A stretch of DNA of 64,000 bases from Roseiarcus sp963737365 (GCA_963737365.1 CAVTSD010000003.1:124001-188000); one strand, 5' to 3'. Counted from the first letter of the stretch, positions 19,093 to 27,496 are shown. The notes: generated from the letters alone by a model not told the origin. Made by a program: numbers and translations.

Positions 19093-19107
19093 TTAATCCG
19101 CTGTTAA
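19093..19107. promoter_or_regulatory. CtrA-type full binding site upstream of pal
   Basis: A perfect TTAA-N7-TTAA (spacer TCCGCTG), the full CtrA consensus of alphaproteobacteria. It lies about 124 bases before the pal start and about 105 before the divergent membrane-protein start. A further GTTAACG half-site occurs near 19178. Confidence 0.5.
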
Positions 19108-19230
19108 CGCTGCTCGCGGGTTGCGACGCGTTGCTCATTGCGCTGCAACGAGCCGGTAAGCTTATCGAAACCTTGCGTTAACGCGTGGGGCGGCTAGTGC
19201 GCGAGCGGGTGGGTCGTCGGGAGTGACAGA

Positions 19231-19737
19231 ATGTTCGCGAACATGACCCGAAGGTCGATGGCGCTGGCGGGAGCGTTCGCGCTGGGCTTGGCCTTGAGCG
19301 CCTGCGCGCACAACAACCCCGACAACCTCGCAGCAGGGGCAGGCGCTGGCTATGGCGCGTCCGGGCCGGGTAGCGTGCAGGAATTCAACCAGACGGTCGG
19401 GGACCGTGTTTTCTTCACCACCGATCAGACCGATCTCTCGCCAACCGCCCAGGCTACGTTGGACAAGCAGGCGGCGTGGCTCAACCAATACAGCAAGTAC
19501 AGCTTCACTATCGAGGGTCATGCCGACGAGCGCGGCACGCGCGAATACAATTTCGCGCTTGGCTCACGTCGCGCCCAGGCCGTACACGATTATCTCGTCG
19601 CCAAGGGCATCTCCGCCTCCCGCATGAGGACGATCAGCTACGGCAAGGAACGGCCGGTTGCGGTCTGCGACGACATCTCGTGCTGGTCTCAGAACCGTCG
19701 CGCTGTGACCGTGCTGAATGGGGCGGCCGGCAGTTGA
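19231..19737 (+). CDS. pal: Peptidoglycan-associated lipoprotein Pal
   Basis: Pal links the outer membrane to peptidoglycan as part of the Tol-Pal envelope system. The 168-residue protein has a lipoprotein signal peptide with lipobox LSAC and lipidated Cys25, then an OmpA-like domain with FTIEGHADERGTREYN and the C-terminal SQNRRAVTV. GGGAG precedes the ATG. cpoB follows, as in most genomes, but tolQRAB are not upstream. The CtrA site in its upstream region suggests cell-cycle control. Confidence 0.95.
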   Translation: MFANMTRRSMALAGAFALGLALSACAHNNPDNLAAGAGAGYGASGPGSVQEFNQTVGDRVFFTTDQTDLSPTAQATLDKQAAWLNQYSKYSFTIEGHADERGTREYNFALGSRRAQAVHDYLVAKGISASRMRTISYGKERPVAVCDDISCWSQNRRAVTVLNGAAGS

Positions 19738-19828
19738 GGACTGTGAAACCCACAGCGCGCCGCGACTTAAAATCGACAATTGCCGAGCCTATGAACCGGC
19801 AAAGAAGAAGGCAGTCAGGACACTTACA

Positions 19829-20812
19829 GTGACGTCGTCGTTTCGCCCTAGCATGGTCGCCGTGTTCGTCGCTTGCATGATGCTGACGGCGCCGGCGCAC
19901 GCGCAGTTCGACATCTTCCACCGCCAGGCTCCCCCGCCGGCCAACATCCCTGGCGGCGCGCCAGGCGATCCCGGCGACCCCGCTGGCCTGGTGGTGCGCA
20001 TCAATCAACTCGAGGAAGAACTTCGCCAAGCTTACGGCCAAATCGAGGAATTGCAGAACGCGCAGCATCGGCTGGAGGCGCAGCTGCAGAAGTTCCGCCA
20101 GGACGTTGAATTCCGTTTCGGCGATCGCTCGGGCGGCGCGCCGCCGGACTCAGATGTCGCAGAAGCCCCCTTGACGCCCGACCAGCCGGCAATCGCGCCG
20201 AGACCCAGGCGATCGGACGCGTTCGATCCCAACGCCGATCCGAATGCGCCCGGCGCGCCTCGGCCTTTGGGAACGACGCCGCCGAGCGCGCCGCTCGTGC
20301 GCGAGGCCCCGACTCAGCTCGCGCGTGAGCAGCCTGCCCCTGGCGCGCCGCTTGAACTCGGAAAGGGACCGCCGCCCGCCGCCCAGTCGAGCGGACCGAT
20401 GGTCGTCGGCTCCGGGGTCGCGATGCTCGATCAGCCGCGGGAGCAATACAACGCGGCGCTCCAAGCCTTTCAGGCCGGGCAATACCCGGAGGCGGAGACT
20501 GGATTCAAGGCGTTTCTCGCCGCCAATCCCGCCCATCGCCTGAGTCCGGACGCGATCTTCTACATCGGTGAAACCTATTTTCAACGTTCGCGTCCCCGCG
20601 AGGCCGCCGAACAATATCTCAAGGTCACGACCGACTATTCCAAATCGTCGCGGGCGCCGGAAAGCATGGTGCGGCTGGGGCAGACGCTAGCCGAGCTTGG
20701 CAATTCCGAGCAGGCCTGCGCGACGCTGGGCGAATTCGGCAAGCGCTACCCGACGGCGTCCGCCTCGGTGAAGAGGCTGGCCGAGCACGAGAGCGCCAAG
20801 GATCATTGTTGA
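19829..20812 (+). CDS. cpoB: Cell division coordinator CpoB (YbgF)
   Basis: CpoB is a periplasmic TPR protein that couples Tol-Pal to peptidoglycan synthesis during constriction. The GTG at 19829 follows CAGGA with eight-base spacing and gives a signal peptide ending in APAHA. An N-terminal coiled coil follows (about 50-95; INQLEEELRQAYGQIEELQ), then a Pro/Ala-rich linker and TPR repeats from about residue 200 (EQYNAALQAFQAGQYPEAE, IFYIGETYFQRSRPREAAEQ). Its stop overlaps the tilS start. The length is 327 residues. Confidence 0.92.
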   Translation: MTSSFRPSMVAVFVACMMLTAPAHAQFDIFHRQAPPPANIPGGAPGDPGDPAGLVVRINQLEEELRQAYGQIEELQNAQHRLEAQLQKFRQDVEFRFGDRSGGAPPDSDVAEAPLTPDQPAIAPRPRRSDAFDPNADPNAPGAPRPLGTTPPSAPLVREAPTQLAREQPAPGAPLELGKGPPPAAQSSGPMVVGSGVAMLDQPREQYNAALQAFQAGQYPEAETGFKAFLAANPAHRLSPDAIFYIGETYFQRSRPREAAEQYLKVTTDYSKSSRAPESMVRLGQTLAELGNSEQACATLGEFGKRYPTASASVKRLAEHESAKDHC

Positions 20813-21819
20813 GCGCGAGGCGCTCGCCCGCTCTCTCGTCGGTTGACATCGGCGCGCTGTTCGCCCCGTTTGTTCGCGCCAAGGCGCTTCTGGTCGCGGT
20901 ATCCGGGGGCCCGGATTCGACCGCGCTGCTTTTGATGGCGGCCGAATGGGCCAGGCAGCGCGGCAAAACCCGGATCGAGGCCGCCACGGTCGACCACGGG
21001 CTTCGACCGGAAAGCGCGGACGAGGCCAAGGCCGTCGCCGCGCTCTGCGCGCGGCTTGGCGTCGGCCATCGCGTCCTTCATTGGAAAGGCGTGAAGCCGA
21101 CGAGCCGCCTGCAGGAGCGCGCCCGCGAGGCGCGCTACCGCCTGCTCGTCGATCACGCGAAGGCGATCGGCGCCGACGCGCTCATCACCGCCCATCACGC
21201 CGACGATCAAGCGGAGACCGTGCTCTTTCGTCTGCTGCGCGGATCGGGCCTTGCGGGCTTACGCGGCATGGACGTCATGAGCACGCGCGACGGCATGACG
21301 ATCGCCCGGCCGCTCATGGAGTTGAAGAAGCGCGATCTCATCGCCTTCGCCAGGGCGCGCGGCGCGCCGTTTATCGACGATCCTTCCAACGTCGACCCGC
21401 GCTTCGCCCGCACGCGCCTGCGCGCCCTTCTTGCGCGACTGGACGAGGAGGGCCTGAGCGCCGAGGCGCTCGACCGCCTGGCGCGGCGCGCGCGCGAGAC
21501 CGAGGCGGCGCTGGCGCATCTGACCGCTGAGGTCGAGGCGCAGGTCGGCTCGGAAGGCGCGATCGACGCGCGCACGCTCTTCGCCGCGCCGATCGCGATC
21601 GCGCACCGGATTCTTGCGCGACGCATCGCCGAGGCGGGCCAGCGCGATGCGACGCGCATCGGGCTCGAGAAGATCGAAACGCTGGCGGGGGACTTGCGCG
21701 ACGCGCTCAAAGAGCGGCGCGCTTATGGCGCCAACGTCGGTGGGGCGATGGTTCGGCTCAGCGCGAAAGGCCGGCTCGCTTTCGCGCCCGAGCCGCCGAG
21801 GGCGAGCGGCAAGCGGTAG
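20809..21819 (+). CDS. tilS: tRNA(Ile)-lysidine synthase TilS
   Basis: TilS modifies C34 of tRNA-Ile2 (CAU) to lysidine so that it reads AUA. The PP-loop SGGPDS is at about residues 32-37, followed by ATVDHGLRPES and TAHHADDQAETVLFRLLRGSGL, both family signatures. The start is a TTG at 20806 or 20809, the latter overlapping the cpoB stop (TTGA). The 336-337-residue length is typical for alphaproteobacteria. ftsH, often the next gene, is absent here. Confidence 0.93.
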   Translation: MSARRSPALSSVDIGALFAPFVRAKALLVAVSGGPDSTALLLMAAEWARQRGKTRIEAATVDHGLRPESADEAKAVAALCARLGVGHRVLHWKGVKPTSRLQERAREARYRLLVDHAKAIGADALITAHHADDQAETVLFRLLRGSGLAGLRGMDVMSTRDGMTIARPLMELKKRDLIAFARARGAPFIDDPSNVDPRFARTRLRALLARLDEEGLSAEALDRLARRARETEAALAHLTAEVEAQVGSEGAIDARTLFAAPIAIAHRILARRIAEAGQRDATRIGLEKIETLAGDLRDALKERRAYGANVGGAMVRLSAKGRLAFAPEPPRASGKR

Positions 21820-22062
21820 GTTGCAGCCGCGATCCAGCGAGGCGCGCCGAAACCAGGAGGGCGGTTTTGGCGCCGCTTAAGCCTTATACGACGGCCCGCC
21901 GCGCCGCGCGCCGGGTGTTCGGAGGATCGATCCGTTGCGACGGCGGCTTACCTCGCGACGTCACAGCTTGTGACTTGACTCGTCCGCACAAGTATCAGGC
22001 TCCTGATCCTTAGCCTCTTGCCGACGACAACGCGGCTCGCTCGAGGCAAGGAGGAACTCGTC

Positions 22063-22854
22063 ATGAAAGCCAGCACGATGATCCGCGCGAGCGCGATGGC
22101 GCTCGTAGTTGCGCTTGCTGCCGCCCAGCCGGCCCACGCCGCGCTGACGCTGATCGCCGTCGGCGGCGGAGGCGGTGGGGGCGGCGGCGGAGGCGGTGGG
22201 GGCGGCGGCGGAGGCGGCGGTGTTGGAGGCGTGATCTCCGAATCCGGAACAAACGGCGGCGGCGGCGGCGCGGGCTGGCTCGGCAATGGCGGCAGCGGCG
22301 CGTCCGGCGGAGGTCTCAGCGCTCCGACCTTCGCTGGCGGCTTCGGCTTTGGTGGCCCGGGCGCCGGTGGCTTCGGCGGCGGCGGCGGCGACGGCCTCGT
22401 CGGCGGCGGCGGCGGGTATTCCGGAGGCGGAGGCGGCGCTGGCGAAGGCGCCAATGGCGGCGGCGGCGGCGGATCCTACCTCAATCCCGCGCTGCGCGAC
22501 ACGATCGAGACTTCGGATTTCAACGGCGCGCCCGGACAATCTTCCAGTAACGGCTATGTCATCGTCGGGCTCACGGTTTTCAACCTGACCGGAACCGTCG
22601 TTCAATACACGATCCCGACGACTGGATTCTACTTCGTCGCCGCGGTCGGCGCGCAGGGCGGACTGGGGTTTGGGACCGGCGGCTACGGCGCCGGCGTCGG
22701 TGGCAGCGTATTTCTCGACATGGGGACCGAACTGGACATCGTGGCTGGCGGAGCGGGGAACTCGAGCGGAGCCAACGGCGGCGGCGGCGGCGGAAGCTTC
22801 GTCTGGGACCCGACCGCGGTCCCCCCGCAACCGGTCCCCGAGCCGTCGACCTGA
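22063..22854 (+). CDS. Secreted glycine-rich protein with a PEP-CTERM signal cut by an opal codon
   Basis: AAGGAGG with eight-base spacing selects ATG 22063. A signal peptide (cleavage after QPAHA) leads into a domain with long Gly runs (about residues 34-55 and several later), then short aromatic segments. The frame ends in VPEPST-TGA. Continuing past the TGA, the same frame reads AMLLVGFAGLAFAGCRSTR and closes at TAA 22974. PEPST-W-AMLL is the PEP-CTERM/exosortase sorting motif with Trp replaced by stop; the intact protein at 35174 has PEPSTWAMMLLGLAGLGF. As written, the product would be released rather than sorted. The cause may be a G-to-A mutation, a sequencing error or readthrough. Confidence 0.8.
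   Translation: MKASTMIRASAMALVVALAAAQPAHAALTLIAVGGGGGGGGGGGGGGGGGGGGVGGVISESGTNGGGGGAGWLGNGGSGASGGGLSAPTFAGGFGFGGPGAGGFGGGGGDGLVGGGGGYSGGGGGAGEGANGGGGGGSYLNPALRDTIETSDFNGAPGQSSSNGYVIVGLTVFNLTGTVVQYTIPTTGFYFVAAVGAQGGLGFGTGGYGAGVGGSVFLDMGTELDIVAGGAGNSSGANGGGGGGSFVWDPTAVPPQPVPEPST
22160..22223 (+). repeat. 21-base tandem repeat encoding poly-Gly
   Basis: Nearly three copies of a GGCGGAGGCGGTGGG-containing unit with 21-base period, coding for the first long Gly run of the glycine-rich protein. The G-rich strand is the coding strand, with clear G-quadruplex potential and room for slippage. Confidence 0.7.
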
Positions 22855-23079
22855 GCGATGCTGCTCGTCGGATTTGCGGGCCTCGCCTTTGCCGGATGTC
22901 GGTCAACCCGGAAAGCCGCCGCGGTTGGCATAAGACGCAAAGTCACCGGCCTACCCGGTAAGCCTTCTTTCTAAAGAGCGGGTAGCCGCTCGTGTTCAGA
23001 TGCGAGGGCCCGTCGAACCCCGAGTCGGGTCGAGGCTTACGCTCGCGGCGATGACGGTTCGGCCTGAACGCGCCCTGCT

Positions 23080-23496
23080 CTAGTCCCAGCCGTTGACGAC
23101 GTGGCAAAAATCCGTCCCGCCCGGCGAGCCGCCGGCATTCTGACCGATCGCCTGCAGCGACGAGGAATCGCCCGCGATCGTGATCACGAGGTAACGGTTC
23201 TGATCTGGCCGGATGGCGAAGACGCGCGAAACGCCTGGGCCAACGCGCTCGGCTCGCGCTGCATAGGTGTAAGGCCGGCCGTTCGGCGTCTTGATCTGGA
23301 CTGTCTTGTCGCCGCTGTCGTAGCCGACGAAATAGGGGCCGCCGTTCGCCGGATCGCATTCGAGAGACCAGACCCGATGGGTGACGATCCGCGGCGGCGA
23401 AGAGTACATGTCGGCCGTGTTGTCGCTATAGGCGCCGGCGTAAGCTTGGCCGGCGAGCGACGTTGCAACAAGCGCACCGGCTAGGAGTTTTCGCAT
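23080..23496 (-). CDS. Secreted hypothetical protein
   Basis: The 138-residue product has a clear signal peptide (MRKLLAGALVATSLAGQAYA) and a mature part with aromatic and Gly residues and two cysteines (near 47 and 131), which could form a disulfide. GAGGGGAA stands just before the ATG at 23496, supporting a genuine gene. I do not recognise the family. It is probably periplasmic and convergent with the glycine-rich gene. Confidence 0.72.
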   Translation of the reverse strand: MRKLLAGALVATSLAGQAYAGAYSDNTADMYSSPPRIVTHRVWSLECDPANGGPYFVGYDSGDKTVQIKTPNGRPYTYAARAERVGPGVSRVFAIRPDQNRYLVITIAGDSSSLQAIGQNAGGSPGGTDFCHVVNGWD

Positions 23497-23776
23497 AGTC
23501 GTTCCCCTCGGGGTCGATCAAACTGTGAACCTAAAGAGAGCGGTGCGAGCGGCGGAAAACAGGCTCGCCAGCGGCTCCGCCATTATCTGTATAAAAATGT
23601 AATTCAAATGAGACGGCGCGGCAATGCCGGCTTTTGCGTGTGGTTACTGGAGGTTCCTGCCCCGCTCGCTGTCAGCGCGCGCGCCTGGGGATTGAGTTTG
23701 CTCCCTCTAAGCGTCGCCGGGCCCTCTATCCCGTTTTGGCTTTTCGTCCCCACCGACCCGAACGGGATTGAATCTG

Positions 23777-24928
23777 ATGCGAGAGGCGTCGCGCCGGGAA
23801 CAGGAGGCTTCAGCGCCGACCCCTCGGAGTGAGGAATCCGTGTTTATACAGCTGGCGATTCCGCTCGCGCTGCTGTCCACGGCGCCGGTCGCGCCGGCGC
23901 TGCATTACCTGCTCGCGGTCGCCCCGTTCTGGGTCTTTCTGGCCGGCGCGGCGGCCATCGGCGTGCTCGCCGACTGGGTAAGGCGGTCGACCGAACAGAT
24001 CGCCGAACGGATCGGTCCGGCGATCGGAGGGCTTTTGAACGTCAGCTTCGGCAGCATTGCCGAACTGATTCTCGCCCTCTCTGTGCTGATGCGTGGCAGG
24101 CCGGACGTGGTTCAGGCGCAGATCACCGGCTCAATTATCGGCACGGGTCTGTTCGGCTTGGGGCTGGCGATCGTGGCCGGCTGCGTCAGCCACGATCGGC
24201 TCACCTTCAAGCGGGAACGCGCTGGCCAGCTCTCGACCATGCTGATCCTGGTCCTCGTCGCCCTGCTCCTGCCGGCCGTCTTCGACTTCGCCGGGCGGGC
24301 TGCGATCCAGCGAACGGCGATGGGCGTGGCGGACGAAGATCTCAGTCTCAGTGTTTCGGTCGTTCTGATCGTGCTCTACGGCGCCAACCTCGTTTACACG
24401 CTTGTCACCCGTCGCGATGTCTTCGCCAGCGACGAGCCGCGGGGTGGGAAGGCGAACTGGCCGGTCTGGGTCTCCCTCATGGCGCTCGTCGCGGCCACGG
24501 CGGCGATCGCGCTCGAGGCCGAACTGGTTTCCGGCGCTCTCGAAGCCACGGCGGGCGCCTTGCATCTGTCAGGCCTGTTTCTCGGCGTCATCGTGCTGGC
24601 GCTCGTCGGCACCGTGGCCGACCTGTTCGCGGCGGCCTCCTTTGCCCGCAAGGGTAAGATGGGTCTCGTCATGAGCATTTGCGTCGGCTCCTCGATCCAG
24701 GTCGCGGTGGTGGTGGCGCCGCTGCTGGTGCTCGTCTCGTGGGTTCTCGGGCATCCGATGACGCTGGTCTTCGGCAATCCGCTTCATCTCTTCGCCATCG
24801 CAACCACGGCTTTCGTGGTCAACGCCATCGCCGTGGACGGCGAAACGACGTGGTTCGAGGGCGTGCTTCTGCTGGGCGTTTACGCGCTGCTCGGCCTTGC
24901 CTTCTTCTTCAGCGCACCGGCGCGGTGA
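23777..24928 (+). CDS. Calcium/proton exchanger (CaCA superfamily, Cax-like)
   Basis: The protein has about ten to eleven hydrophobic helices in two homologous halves. The two alpha-repeat motifs are degenerate forms of the Cax pattern: GGLLNVSFGSIAELILAL near residue 90 and VLALVGTVADLFAAASFA near 275, with an acidic residue in each. The expected activity is export of calcium or another divalent cation against protons across the inner membrane. Two starts are possible: ATG 23777, or GTG 23840 with a good GAGGA; the latter removes a polar 21-residue N-terminus and may be the true one. A DUF421 remnant follows five bases downstream. Confidence 0.87.
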   Translation: MREASRREQEASAPTPRSEESVFIQLAIPLALLSTAPVAPALHYLLAVAPFWVFLAGAAAIGVLADWVRRSTEQIAERIGPAIGGLLNVSFGSIAELILALSVLMRGRPDVVQAQITGSIIGTGLFGLGLAIVAGCVSHDRLTFKRERAGQLSTMLILVLVALLLPAVFDFAGRAAIQRTAMGVADEDLSLSVSVVLIVLYGANLVYTLVTRRDVFASDEPRGGKANWPVWVSLMALVAATAAIALEAELVSGALEATAGALHLSGLFLGVIVLALVGTVADLFAAASFARKGKMGLVMSICVGSSIQVAVVVAPLLVLVSWVLGHPMTLVFGNPLHLFAIATTAFVVNAIAVDGETTWFEGVLLLGVYALLGLAFFFSAPAR

Positions 24929-24932
24929 ACGC

Positions 24933-25336
24933 ATGTTCTTCGATGGCTGGACCGACCTCGCCCGCGTGGCGATCGGCTCGACGCTCGCGACCGTGCTCCT
25001 CAACAACTCGGTTGCGCTTGCCGAGGGCGTGGTAGCGATGCGATGCTGATCGCGATGCAGTTCCTGATCACCTGGACTTGTGTGCGCTCGCCGCGTTTCG
25101 AAAGTCTGGTGAAAAGCGAACCAGCGCTCCTGCTTCACAAGGGCCGGTTTCTCGACTGCGCACTCCGGTCTCAGCGCGTGATGCGCGACGAGGTTCTTTC
25201 CGCTCTACGGTCGCAGGGCGAAAACGATGTGGCATCCGTGGCGGCGGTCGTGCTGGAAACCGATGGGACCATGAGCGTCCTGACCAAGGCTTTCGAGGCG
25301 GCCGATCAACCAACGATGCCCGGCGCCCGGGAGTAA
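24933..25336 (+). pseudogene. Decayed DUF421 (YetF-like) membrane protein gene
   Basis: The start (MFFDGWTDLARV) matches the N-terminus of DUF421 proteins but jumps directly to the AIGSTLATVLLNNSVALAEG segment, so about 40-45 residues with the first membrane helices are missing. The frame then stops at 25047-25049, and the rest (LIAMQFLITWTCVRSPRFE and VVLETDGTMSVL) continues in another frame from 25043. Loss of one base near GCGATGCGATG explains the shift. Two lesions (an internal deletion and a frameshift) make this a genuine relic rather than one read error. Confidence 0.8.
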
Positions 25337-25363
25337 CTTCATGCGTGTCGGGATTGCGCGATC

Positions 25364-26290
25364 ATGATAAGCGTCAAACGCATCATCTCCGCGGCCGTAA
25401 GGCACTGGCGCCCGGTCTTACGGCGCACCTATCAGGAATATCGCGGCGATCACGTCTCGATCGTTGCTTCCGGAGTTGCGTTCCGGGTCGTCATTGCAGT
25501 CTTCCCAGCAATCGCACTGCTGGTTTGGCTCACAACCGAAGTCCTGGGCAGCACCGGTGTTCGGGACTTGATGCAGCTGATCTCAGGCTTTGTGCCTGAC
25601 AGCAGCCGCCAACTCATCACCCAAGCGTTTCAATCGTCTTTGCAGAACAACCCCGCCGACAGAAACGGGGAATACAAGGAGCTTGGCGCCGTCGCTCCGA
25701 TCATAGGTTTAGCCTTTATGATTTACAGCGCCAACAGCGGAATGCGGGCCCTTTTTAGCGGACTGAACCTGATCTACGACACAGAGGAGCGGCGCAGTTT
25801 CTTTCGCCTCACCGCCATCACCTTGCTGTTCACGGCCGGGACGCTGGCGACGATCGCAATCTTGGCCGCCGGCGGCGTGATCACCCCGGTTCTGCTTCAA
25901 GCGTCCGGCTTCGGCAGTTTGACCCTGCTTTTCCTAAGGCTGTCGCGCTGGCCGGTCCTGTTCGTTGGCGCAGCAATCGCGCTCGCCCTTCTCTACCGCT
26001 ACGCCCCCCATCGCGCTCGCGAGCCGTGGCCGCTCGTCACGTTCGGCAGCACGATCGCGGCGCTGCTGATCGTGCTCTGCACGGCTCTGTTCTCCTGGTT
26101 CACGGACCGGTTTGCGAGCCTCGCCGTCACCTATGGATCGCTGAGCACGATGGTCGGGTTCATGCTGTGGCTCTGGGCGAGTTTCTGGATCGTCCTCACC
26201 TGCGCCGAGCTTGATTCCTGCATCGAGGCCGAGACCGGATTCTACGCCGGCAACCGCGGCGGATCGCGCCGGAAAGCCGGCTCACGCTGA
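25364..26290 (+). CDS. YihY/BrkB family inner-membrane protein
   Basis: A 308-residue protein with six predicted membrane helices. Family landmarks are SIVASGVAFRVVIAVFPAIA near residue 35, the MRALFSGLNLIYDTEERRSF loop near 130-148, YRYAPHRAREPW, and a C-terminal YGSLSTMVGFMLWLWASFW. The family was once called ribonuclease BN, but its members are integral membrane proteins of uncertain, possibly transport, function. The ATG is at 25364, 27 bases after the DUF421 remnant. Confidence 0.9.
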   Translation: MISVKRIISAAVRHWRPVLRRTYQEYRGDHVSIVASGVAFRVVIAVFPAIALLVWLTTEVLGSTGVRDLMQLISGFVPDSSRQLITQAFQSSLQNNPADRNGEYKELGAVAPIIGLAFMIYSANSGMRALFSGLNLIYDTEERRSFFRLTAITLLFTAGTLATIAILAAGGVITPVLLQASGFGSLTLLFLRLSRWPVLFVGAAIALALLYRYAPHRAREPWPLVTFGSTIAALLIVLCTALFSWFTDRFASLAVTYGSLSTMVGFMLWLWASFWIVLTCAELDSCIEAETGFYAGNRGGSRRKAGSR

Positions 26291-26346
26291 AACGGCGCAG
26301 CTACGATCCTCCGATTCTCTTGGTGGGCCTTGGGATGCAGACGGCC

Positions 26347-26370
26347 AAGCTTGTTCATAGCGACAAGCTT
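26347..26370. repeat. Perfect inverted repeat between the YihY-type and methyltransferase genes
   Basis: AAGCTTGT and ACAAGCTT arms (8 bases each) separated by 8 bases, 57 bases before the methyltransferase start. No T-run follows, so it is more like an operator than a terminator, although a weak terminator cannot be excluded. Confidence 0.4.
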
Positions 26371-26426
26371 CTGGATTTCTGCTCGTCTGAATCAATTGTC
26401 GTCCGAGTGGAGGCGAGAGGTTTGCG

Positions 26427-27254
26427 GTGAGCGAGAAGTCCATAGCAGCCATGCCGCTCTACACGCATTTGGGTCGCATTGCGCGGGGACTGTCCGCTCG
26501 CGGAATCGGCGCTCAAGACGCGATCCCGCCGGAGCAGCTGTTTGACCTCGACCAATGGCACTATCACGGAACCGACGCGATCCGCGCCGCCGCCGATCGG
26601 CTTGCGCTCGGGCCGACGAGCCGCGTGCTCGACATCGGCTCCGGCGTCGGCGGCCCTGCTCGTTATCTGGCCCATACGCTTGGCTGTCGCGTGACGGCGC
26701 TGGAGCTCCAGCCTGATCTCCATGCGATTGCCGTCGATCTAACGCAACGCAGTGGTCTCGCCGAACGCGTCACGCATGTCCTCGGCGACGCCCTCGCCTA
26801 TCCGTTTGCCGACGGGCAGTTCGACGCGGTGGTCAGCTGGTTGGCCATCCTGCACATTCCTGAGCGGCCCCGCCTATTGGAGCGACTGGCGCGCACGCTG
26901 CGCTCCGGCGGCGGGTGCTACATCGAGGATCTCTGCATGCGCGCGCCCTTCGCCCCGAATGATCTGCGCGACCTACGCGAAGTCGTCTTTGGCCTCTCGG
27001 TGACCAGTGTCGAAGACTACGCCATGGACATGCGAGCAGCCGGTTTCGTCGACGTTGCAGCCACGGACTTAACGAGCGACTGGGCGCCCTACGCCGCCGC
27101 GCGGCTGCGGCTATGGCGGCAGAACCATGAGCTTTACGCGCGCGTCCATGGCGAAGGCGCCTATGCCGCGCAGGAGACATTCTATTCGGTCATCGTCCGC
27201 CTCTACGAATCCGGCAGTTTGGGCGGGATTCGTGTCGTCGGAAACGCGCGTTGA
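26427..27254 (+). CDS. Class I SAM-dependent methyltransferase
   Basis: A 275-residue methyltransferase. Motif I is VLDIGSGVGGPARYLA (about 66-81), followed by the acidic LELQ, a GDALAYPFADGQFD motif and DAVVSWLAILHI. The overall pattern and LRSGGGCYIEDL resemble small-molecule methyltransferases such as sarcosine/dimethylglycine or sterol-type enzymes; the substrate is unknown. GTG 26427 follows GAGG; an ATG lies at 26451. It appears monocistronic, with a dyad upstream. Confidence 0.85.
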   Translation: MSEKSIAAMPLYTHLGRIARGLSARGIGAQDAIPPEQLFDLDQWHYHGTDAIRAAADRLALGPTSRVLDIGSGVGGPARYLAHTLGCRVTALELQPDLHAIAVDLTQRSGLAERVTHVLGDALAYPFADGQFDAVVSWLAILHIPERPRLLERLARTLRSGGGCYIEDLCMRAPFAPNDLRDLREVVFGLSVTSVEDYAMDMRAAGFVDVAATDLTSDWAPYAAARLRLWRQNHELYARVHGEGAYAAQETFYSVIVRLYESGSLGGIRVVGNAR

Positions 27255-27341
27255 GGGCATACGCGGCCCGCCGCGCTGCTTTGCCCGAGCCCTTGCCCAG
27301 AGCGAAAAGCTGGCAGCCGGCTTCTTGTCTCATTTATGAGT

Positions 27342-27418
27342 TGGTAGCGGGACCCAGACTTGAACTGGGGACCTACGGATTATGATTCCGCCGCTCTAAC
27401 CAGCTGAGCTATCCCGCC
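27342..27418 (-). tRNA. tRNA-Met (CAT), elongator type
   Basis: All arms fold: acceptor GGCGGGA/TCCCGCT (ending in a G-T pair), D arm GCTC...GAGC, anticodon stem GCGGA/TCCGT with loop ATCATAA (anticodon CAT), T arm CCCAG-TTCAAGT-CTGGG, and an encoded CCA. The anticodon arm GGAATCATAATCC is that of alphaproteobacterial elongator tRNA-Met rather than initiator, which has three G-C pairs at the base of the anticodon stem. Confidence 0.96.
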
Positions 27419-27460
27419 GAAACTCGACGCCTGAAAAAGCCCGGCGCAGGCGAGCCGCCC

Positions 27461-27489
27461 CTATAAGGAGGGGCGGTCGAGCCTGTCAA
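27461..27489 (-). promoter_or_regulatory. Promoter of tRNA-Met
   Basis: On the minus strand, TTGACA (27489-27484), a 17-base spacer and TTATAG (27466-27461), about 43 bases before the tRNA. The -10 sits in the loop of a CCGCCCC/GGGGCGG inverted repeat that may also terminate purK transcripts. Confidence 0.6.
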
Positions 27490-27496
27490 GACGCGT

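Noticed and set aside
22852..22854. TGA read as Trp by a variant genetic code
   Set aside because: Many intact genes end in TGA, including the ATGA and GTGA overlaps, and Trp is coded by TGG throughout.
22852..22854. Selenocysteine at the PEP-CTERM TGA
   Set aside because: The family has Trp at this position and no SECIS-like hairpin is evident directly downstream.
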